From Streptomyces pyxinicus (GTDB lineage Bacteria; Actinomycetota; Actinomycetes; Streptomycetales; Streptomycetaceae), in the NCBI RefSeq assembly GCF_024753135.1, contig NZ_JANUGP010000010.1:1-64000 (forward strand): a DNA stretch of 64,000 nt, read 5' to 3'. A program made the position numbers and the translations under genes. Below, piece after piece: positions 59,335 through 64,000 of this stretch. Each line of letters starts with the position of its first letter. Position 1 is the stretch's first letter. The notes below the pieces were generated by a model. That model searched no databases and had not been told where the DNA came from. It saw only the letters and a program-made list of their open reading frames with translations.

Positions 59335-60564
59335 TCAGGACGGCCGGACGATGCGGTGGATCGCCGTCTCGCCGGCGCCGAAGACCGACTCCTCGCGGAT
59401 GGTCGAGCCCGGGCCGGGGGCGTGCACCATCATGCCGTCGCCGATGTGCAGGCCCACGTGCCGGTCGTCGTCGAAGAACACGACGAGGTCCCCGGGCTCC
59501 AGCTCGGCGAGTGTGACCGGTGTCCCGGCGAGCGCCTGCCGGTGCGCGGCCCGCGGCAGCGTGACCCCGGCGGCCTTCCACGCGGCCCGGGTCAGGCTGG
59601 AGCAGTCGTAGGAACCGGGCCCCGTCGCGCCCCAGACGCACGGCTTCCCGACCTGCGCCCTGGCGAAGGCGACGGCCCGCGCGGCCCGCGAGGCGTACGG
59701 CGACCGGGGCGGCACGGCGGGAAGGATGACGGAACCCGTGTCGGAGAGGGCGAGTCGAGCGGTGTGCCGGTCGAAGAGGGCCTGCGCCGCCGCCAGTCTG
59801 CTCCGGTTGCCGTCCTTGGAGAGGACAGGGGAGGGACGGCCGGAGAGCACCCTGGGCATGGGGAGGGGGGTGAGGGGAACGGGCGGTCCGGCGAAGGCTG
59901 TCCCGGTGAGGGGTGTGGTGACGGTGGCGGACGGCTGAGGTGTGGTGGCCGCGATCGGCGAAGCCGTGGGACCGCTTTCCAGGGCCGGCGTGGGGCCGCT
60001 CTCCGGAGCCGGTGAAGGGCCGCCGCTCGGGAGTGCCCGCATCGAACCGCGCCCCGCACGATCCGTACCCCGCTCCGGTTCGGGCGGCGGTACCGACAAG
60101 CCGCTTTCCAGGGCCGGCCGTTCGGCGCTCGGGAGGGCGAGGGGCTCCCGCGCGCCGGGTTCCAGCGCGGGGGGCACGCGCGGCCCGGATTCCAGCGCAG
60201 AGGTCTCATGCGGCCCGGATTCCAGCGCGAGGGTCTCGCGCAGTCCGGGTTCCAGGGCGCGGGGCCCGGCGGCGGGGGCGGTGTCCCGGGAGGCGGCCGG
60301 CGCGGGGAGGGGCCGCCGGTCCGCCGGCAGGACCGCGGGGACCGTCGGTCCCAGGCCGGCGCGGGCGGCGTCGAACCACCGCCGGGTCAGCTCGTCGAGC
60401 GAGGGATCGGCGCCATCGCCCCGCCGTTTGGCCAGTGGGACGCCCCGGGAGCGCGAGCGGCCGGCCATGGCCCGCGTCGCGTTGAAGTTCCCGGTCGCGT
60501 CCTCGGCCCGGTCGTAGAGGGACGCGATCCGCCGCCGCACCTCGTCACGGTTCTCCGGCGCCAT
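59335..60564 (-). CDS. NlpC/P60 family peptidase without an obvious signal peptide
   Basis: 409-aa protein. The C-terminal ~120 residues are an NlpC/P60 peptidoglycan endopeptidase: VGKPCVWGATGPGSYDCSSL (Cys nucleophile), RAAHRQALAGTPVTLAELEP, GDLVVFFDDDRHVGLHIGDG (His) and MVHAPGPGSTIREE. The N-terminus (APENRDEVRRRIASLYDRAE, DATGNFNATRAMAG) is the coiled-coil start usual for actinobacterial P60 proteins, but no signal peptide precedes it. The middle ~200 residues are a Pro/Ala/Glu-rich linker with repeated ALESGP-like units. ATG at 60562-60564 with AAGGAG 10 nt upstream. Confidence 0.87.
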   Translation of the reverse strand: MAPENRDEVRRRIASLYDRAEDATGNFNATRAMAGRSRSRGVPLAKRRGDGADPSLDELTRRWFDAARAGLGPTVPAVLPADRRPLPAPAASRDTAPAAGPRALEPGLRETLALESGPHETSALESGPRVPPALEPGAREPLALPSAERPALESGLSVPPPEPERGTDRAGRGSMRALPSGGPSPAPESGPTPALESGPTASPIAATTPQPSATVTTPLTGTAFAGPPVPLTPLPMPRVLSGRPSPVLSKDGNRSRLAAAQALFDRHTARLALSDTGSVILPAVPPRSPYASRAARAVAFARAQVGKPCVWGATGPGSYDCSSLTRAAWKAAGVTLPRAAHRQALAGTPVTLAELEPGDLVVFFDDDRHVGLHIGDGMMVHAPGPGSTIREESVFGAGETAIHRIVRPS

Positions 60565-60889
60565 GGAGGACACGCTCCTTCCTTGCCATGCGGTGCGGGG
60601 CAGTTGGGCCGCCTCGCGCGGCGGCTCGCCGGGGCCGGGCCCCGAACGCCACGCGTCGACCCGGCCCGCGTCAACCTAACCAACGTGTGTGCCTCGTGTG
60701 AAGGTTGGGGTGGTGAATGTCCGATACGTATGCGTGATGTTCGCAACGATGTTCGGCGGGGAAGAGTTGATGCCCATGTCTTCCTGTGAGATGTCGATGA
60801 ATTCGCGATCCGGTTGAACACCGTGGCACCGTGCTCCGTATGAGGCCGGGGGACACCATGCCCGACCGGCGACGACACAGGGGGCGACC
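60565..60889. other. Divergent intergenic region
   Basis: Lower-GC region of 325 bases between the NlpC/P60 and DUF1996 genes, certainly carrying both promoters. A direct repeat GATGTTCG (60736-60743 and 60748-60755) spaced by CAAC could be a regulator site. No RNA element or gene recognised. Confidence 0.5.
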
Positions 60890-62791
60890 TTGGGACGCAA
60901 CAGGCGCAGACGCCCGACCGGCGCACGACGCGCGACCTACGCGGCGGTCGCCCTGATGCTGGCCGGGGGCGGCCTCGTCGCGGCGAACGTCTACGCCTCG
61001 GCCTCCGAGGGCTGGGGCGACGGCTCCGACACCGCCGCGCACGGGCGGGTCCTGTCCTCGGGGGCGGCGACGATCGACTGCCCCGACGTCGGCAGCCGGC
61101 TGACCGACGTCCCGGACGGCGCGCGGGCGGACGTCGACCGCGAACTCGCCGCTCTGGACCGGCAGACGGCGGCCGCGTACCAGCGACTCCGCGCGATCGG
61201 CACGGACTCCGGCGCCATCACCGACCCGTTGAAGGAGAAGCGGGCGCAGAGCATCCGGCGCATCGCCGACGCCATCGACCGGGTGGGGGAGCGCCCCGAG
61301 GGCCTCGACGCCCTGGCCGAGTGCACCCTGCGCCCCGGAGCCGACGGGGATGACGGCGCCGCCACTCCGAGCGGCGCGACCCAGGCACCGGCGCCGGGCG
61401 GCGCGGGCCAGGGCGGCAACGGGCCCGTCGTCTCCGACTACGCCGACATCACCTCCGTAGAGCCCGAGGCGACCGATCCGCCCCGGCAGGCCGGTGCCTC
61501 GCGCGGCACCTTCGCCTCCGACTGCGGCGTCAACGCGGGCGGCCTGTTCAACTCGGACAACGTCATCGTCGCGCCCGGCGTCTCCAACGGCGCCCACCAC
61601 TTCCACGACTACGTCGGCAACCAGGGCGACAACGCCTTCGCCAGCGACGAGGACCTGGCCGCCGCCGACACCAGCTGCGTCGACCAGGGCGACAAATCGA
61701 CGTACTACTGGCCGGTGCTGCGTGTGCAGGACGGCACCCGGGAGCGGGACGCCGGAGCCCCGGGGGGCGGCACGGAGGGCAACGCGGGCCGGATCGTGAC
61801 GCCGAAACAGGTGACGCTGACCTTCGTGGGCAACCCGCGCGAGAAGGTCGCCGCCATGCCCCGCCTGCTGCGCATCATCACCGGCGACGCCAAGGCCCTC
61901 GTCAACGGCCCCGGCAACGCCAACGCCTCCTGGAGCTGCACCGGGTTCGAGGACCGGCAGCTGAAGGACAAGTACCCGTTGTGCCCGCAGGGCAGCGACG
62001 TCGTGCGCACCTTCCGGTTCCAGAGCTGCTGGGACGGCCGCAACACCGACAGCGCCAACCACCGCACCCACGTGGCCTTCACCGACCCCGACGGCTCCTG
62101 CCCGGCCGGCTTCCGGGCCATCCCGCAGCTCGTGCAGCGCATCGTCTACGACGTCAGGGCGCCCAGCGTCCAGGACGGCGGCCGTACCGTCCCGCTGTTC
62201 GCGGTGGACTCCTTCCCGGAGCAGCTCCACAAGCCCGTCACCGACCACGGCGACTTCATCGACGTCTTCGACGACTCCCTGATGCGCGAGATGGTCGACT
62301 GCATCAACTCCGGGCGTACGTGCGGTCCCAGGGACGGCGACGGCAAGGGCGAGGACGGCAAGGGCGACGACAGCGGTACGGCGCCCACCCCGACCGGGAG
62401 TTCCGCCGGGCCCGGCAAGGCACCCGGGACCGACCAGGCCACCGAGTCCGCCGCCCCGGCCACCGACCCCGCCCGCACGACCAAGCGCGACACCGGCACC
62501 GGCACCGGCACCGCCTCCCCGGCCGCACCGGAACCGGCGTCCACCGAGAGCCGTACGGCCCAGGCTCCAGCGGCACCCGCCCCGTCCCCGTCCGCACCCG
62601 CCGACTCCTCGCCGGCCCAGCCGACCCCCGCCGGAAACCTCCAGCCGCCGCCCGTCACACAGCCCGAACCTCAGACCACCGGGGGCGGTCTTGCCGAGAC
62701 CGGCGCCCACCTCTGGCCCGCCGCCCTCGGCACCCTGCTCGCCCTGTCCGGCCTGCTGATGCTGCTCCGGGCCCGGCGCCTGCGCTACTGA
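60890..62791 (+). CDS. Sortase-anchored DUF1996 surface protein
   Basis: 633-aa exported protein. Signal peptide ~1-37 (RATYAAVALMLAGGGLVAAN). Residues ~200-480 form a DUF1996 domain: FASDCGVNAGGLFNSDNVIV, APGVSNGAHHFHDYVGNQGD, FQSCWDGRNTDSANHRTHVA, FTDPDGSCPAGFRAIPQLVQ. A Thr/Pro/Ala-rich wall-spanning linker follows, and the C-terminus is LAETGAHLWPAALGTLLALSG followed by RARRLRY (shown in part): a LAxTG class-E sortase signal, helix and basic tail. So it is covalently attached to peptidoglycan. TTG start (60890) with GGGGGCGACC upstream; no better start is in frame. DUF1996 proteins resemble secreted fungal and actinobacterial proteins of unknown role. Confidence 0.85.
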   Translation: MGRNRRRRPTGARRATYAAVALMLAGGGLVAANVYASASEGWGDGSDTAAHGRVLSSGAATIDCPDVGSRLTDVPDGARADVDRELAALDRQTAAAYQRLRAIGTDSGAITDPLKEKRAQSIRRIADAIDRVGERPEGLDALAECTLRPGADGDDGAATPSGATQAPAPGGAGQGGNGPVVSDYADITSVEPEATDPPRQAGASRGTFASDCGVNAGGLFNSDNVIVAPGVSNGAHHFHDYVGNQGDNAFASDEDLAAADTSCVDQGDKSTYYWPVLRVQDGTRERDAGAPGGGTEGNAGRIVTPKQVTLTFVGNPREKVAAMPRLLRIITGDAKALVNGPGNANASWSCTGFEDRQLKDKYPLCPQGSDVVRTFRFQSCWDGRNTDSANHRTHVAFTDPDGSCPAGFRAIPQLVQRIVYDVRAPSVQDGGRTVPLFAVDSFPEQLHKPVTDHGDFIDVFDDSLMREMVDCINSGRTCGPRDGDGKGEDGKGDDSGTAPTPTGSSAGPGKAPGTDQATESAAPATDPARTTKRDTGTGTGTASPAAPEPASTESRTAQAPAAPAPSPSAPADSSPAQPTPAGNLQPPPVTQPEPQTTGGGLAETGAHLWPAALGTLLALSGLLMLLRARRLRY

Positions 62792-62834
62792 CCGGCGCCG
62801 CACGGCGTCCCCGACCCTGCCCGCACGACCCTTG

Positions 62835-62848
62835 TGGGAGCGCTCCCA
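62835..62848. promoter_or_regulatory. CebR-type operator (TGGGAGCGCTCCCA)
   Basis: Perfect 14-bp palindrome identical to the streptomycete CebR box, the LacI-family cellobiose/cellulose repressor site. It lies 18 nt upstream of the GNAT start codon, in promoter position. Confidence 0.85.
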
Positions 62849-62866
62849 GACCGTCACGATGCCGTC

Positions 62867-63589
62867 ATGCCGACCGCCGAACCGACCCCCGCGCCCCCTT
62901 CGATCCGCCCTTACCGCACCGCCGACCGCGCAGCCCTCGCCGACGTCTGCGTACGCACCGCCCACAACGGCGGCGACTCCAGGGCGCTCTACCCCGATCC
63001 GCGTCTCCTGCCGGCGATCTTCGCGGAGCCGTACTGCCACTACGACCCGGATCTCGCGTTCGTCCTGGACGACGGCACCGGCCGGGCCGTGGGCTACATC
63101 GTCGGCACGGCCGACACCGAACGGTTCGTCGAGGAGTTCCGCGGCGACTGGATCCCCCGGCTGGCCGGCCGCTATCCCGAACCCACGGACCCGCCCGGCA
63201 CGAAGCCCGACACGAGGCCCGACACGTCGCGCGGCACGACGCCCGGCACGCCCACCGAGGAGATGATCCGGCTTCTGCACCACCCCGAGCGCATGCTCGT
63301 ACCCGAACTCGCCGCCTACCCGGCGCATCTGCACATCGACCTGCTGCCACCCTGGCAAGGGCGCGGTCACGGGCGCCGGCTGATGCACGCCTTCCTCGAC
63401 GCCCTGCGGCTCCAGGGTGTCGAGGCGGTCCACCTCGGCATGGTCACCGTCAACACCGGCGCCCGGGCGTTCTACGACCGGCTCGGCTTCCACGAGATCC
63501 CGGTCCCGGACGCGGGTCCGCTCACCTATCTGGGCCGGGCCACGGCCAGGCGGCGGCCGGGCGCTGACGGCGGCGTCAGGACAGGGTGA
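62867..63589 (+). CDS. GNAT-family N-acetyltransferase
   Basis: 240-aa acetyl-CoA-dependent acyltransferase. SIRPYRTADRAALADVCVRT opens the fold, LAFVLDDGTGRAVGYIVGTA is the second strand pair, the acetyl-CoA loop is LLPPWQGRGHGRRLMHAFLD near residue 165, and VNTGARAFYDRLGFHEIPV closes it. The segment from ~100 to 140 is Pro/Asp/Thr-rich and probably a disordered insertion. The overall form resembles the acetyltransferase-like domain of O-GlcNAcases, which suggests action on an aminosugar. The CebR-type box upstream is the only clue to regulation. The start has no ribosome site. Confidence 0.83.
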   Translation: MPTAEPTPAPPSIRPYRTADRAALADVCVRTAHNGGDSRALYPDPRLLPAIFAEPYCHYDPDLAFVLDDGTGRAVGYIVGTADTERFVEEFRGDWIPRLAGRYPEPTDPPGTKPDTRPDTSRGTTPGTPTEEMIRLLHHPERMLVPELAAYPAHLHIDLLPPWQGRGHGRRLMHAFLDALRLQGVEAVHLGMVTVNTGARAFYDRLGFHEIPVPDAGPLTYLGRATARRRPGADGGVRTG

Positions 63590-64000
63590 GGCTCCGCTGG
63601 GCGAGATCGTAGGCGGGGCGCATCCGCTCGTGCTCCCCGGTGTCCATGCCGCCGAGGTGGAGGACGACCGGGCCGGCCGCGGTGGAGACCGCGAAGGCGC
63701 TCTCCTCCTTGGCCTCGTCCAGCAGTTCGCTGGTGGTGAGGTACTCGACCGCCACGGCGGGCACACCCCCGCCGGTCGTGAAACGGTGGTACTTCGCCTT
63801 GCTGACGTGCTCCTCGGCGGCCACGAACGCCCGCAGCACCCCGCCCGCGTCCGCGCCGCCCGGCTTCCCGGTCCACACCCGCAGGAAGCCGATGCTGCCG
63901 GCCGGTTTGGCGTCGATCTCGCAGGCGGCGGTGACCGGACCCTGGCGCAGCAGCGCGTCGGCGATCGCCGCCCCGAGGTCGTCGTCGGAGCCCTCCGAGG
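63576..64000 (-). CDS. Hypothetical protein, C-terminal part (gene runs off the window end)
   Basis: The 140 visible residues (start beyond 64000) read DLGAAIADALLRQGPVTAAC, EIDAKPAGSIGFLRVWTGKP, AFVAAEEHVSKAKYHRFTTG, AVEYLTTSELLDEAKEESAF and end AVSTAAGPVVLHLGGMDTGE plus a short tail. Not recognised; the style fits a soluble or secreted streptomycete lineage-specific protein. It overlaps the end of the convergent GNAT gene by 14 bp. Confidence 0.6.
   Translation of the reverse strand, partial: SEGSDDDLGAAIADALLRQGPVTAACEIDAKPAGSIGFLRVWTGKPGGADAGGVLRAFVAAEEHVSKAKYHRFTTGGGVPAVAVEYLTTSELLDEAKEESAFAVSTAAGPVVLHLGGMDTGEHERMRPAYDLAQRSLTLS

Noticed and set aside
60676..60900. Minus-strand 74-aa open frame in the divergent region
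   Set aside because: Covers the start of the DUF1996 gene, lacks a ribosome site and uses codons unlike its neighbours.
1..64000. CRISPR arrays, tRNA genes, insertion sequences or prophage genes
   Set aside because: No regularly spaced repeats, cloverleaf with CCA-end region, transposase motifs or phage structural proteins were seen.

Overview
The window is chromosomal DNA of a Streptomyces or a very close actinomycete. The DNA is very GC-rich with strong third-position G/C bias, GTG starts are common, and many neighbouring genes overlap by 4 bp (ATGA/GTGA). Gene content fits: mycothiol-dependent formaldehyde detoxification, a ZTP riboswitch in front of folD, SpoIIE-type phosphatases, streptogrisin-like protease, a class-E sortase substrate, a CebR-type box and an iron box. 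No rRNA, tRNA, insertion sequence, prophage or CRISPR array was found, so this looks like ordinary chromosome rather than a mobile island.

Layout. 1-9.9 kb: 5' part of a cytochrome oxidase subunit I gene, divergent from an ECF sigma factor that overlaps its likely membrane partner; folD with a ZTP riboswitch; an NTF2-like protein; a small secreted protein; the S-(hydroxymethyl)mycothiol dehydrogenase / metallo-hydrolase pair; a DUF4180 protein; an L,D-transpeptidase; a membrane-tethered S1 protease. 10-16.1 kb: a PatB-type C-S lyase, a PPOX-class oxidoreductase, a large secreted hydrolase, and an orphan Zn-ribbon/OB-fold gene next to a TetR regulator that share palindromic boxes. 16.2-24.5 kb: a sugar-type ABC importer without its own ATPase, controlled by a DeoR/LacI chimera and followed by a hydroxyacid dehydrogenase, a phosphodiesterase-HAD fusion and an ATP-grasp enzyme. 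24.5-31 kb: a PL8 polysaccharide lyase, a flavin reductase, an ANTAR-PP2C phosphatase and an RpiR regulator. 32-40.3 kb: two GT39-type membrane glycosyltransferases, a P-loop kinase, beta-phosphoglucomutase with GH65 phosphorylase, and a flippase-like membrane protein. 40.3-47.6 kb: a nickel/cobalt permease with a Nur-like box and an unexplained tandem structured leader, a DUF5709 protein, a second formaldehyde dehydrogenase, a GH15 enzyme and an FG-GAP secreted protein. 47.6-57.8 kb: two more PP2C phosphatases, a frameshifted repeat/membrane gene, a DUF1232 protein, an unknown coiled-coil protein and a PadR/membrane-protein operon. 57.8-64 kb: iron-box-controlled fprA, an NlpC/P60 protein without a visible signal peptide, a sortase-anchored DUF1996 protein, a GNAT gene under a CebR-type box and a partial unknown gene.

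Genes that probably work together: mscR with the metallo-hydrolase (formaldehyde to formate); the 16.3-23.6 kb importer and its enzymes (uptake and breakdown of an unidentified, possibly phosphorylated, organic substrate); GH65 with beta-phosphoglucomutase (disaccharide phosphorolysis to glucose-6-phosphate); PadR with its membrane protein; and the TetR regulator with the Zn-ribbon gene. The most unusual signal is the pair of 41-bp tandem repeats in the leader of the nickel/cobalt permease gene (40390-40471), whose differences keep a hairpin intact.
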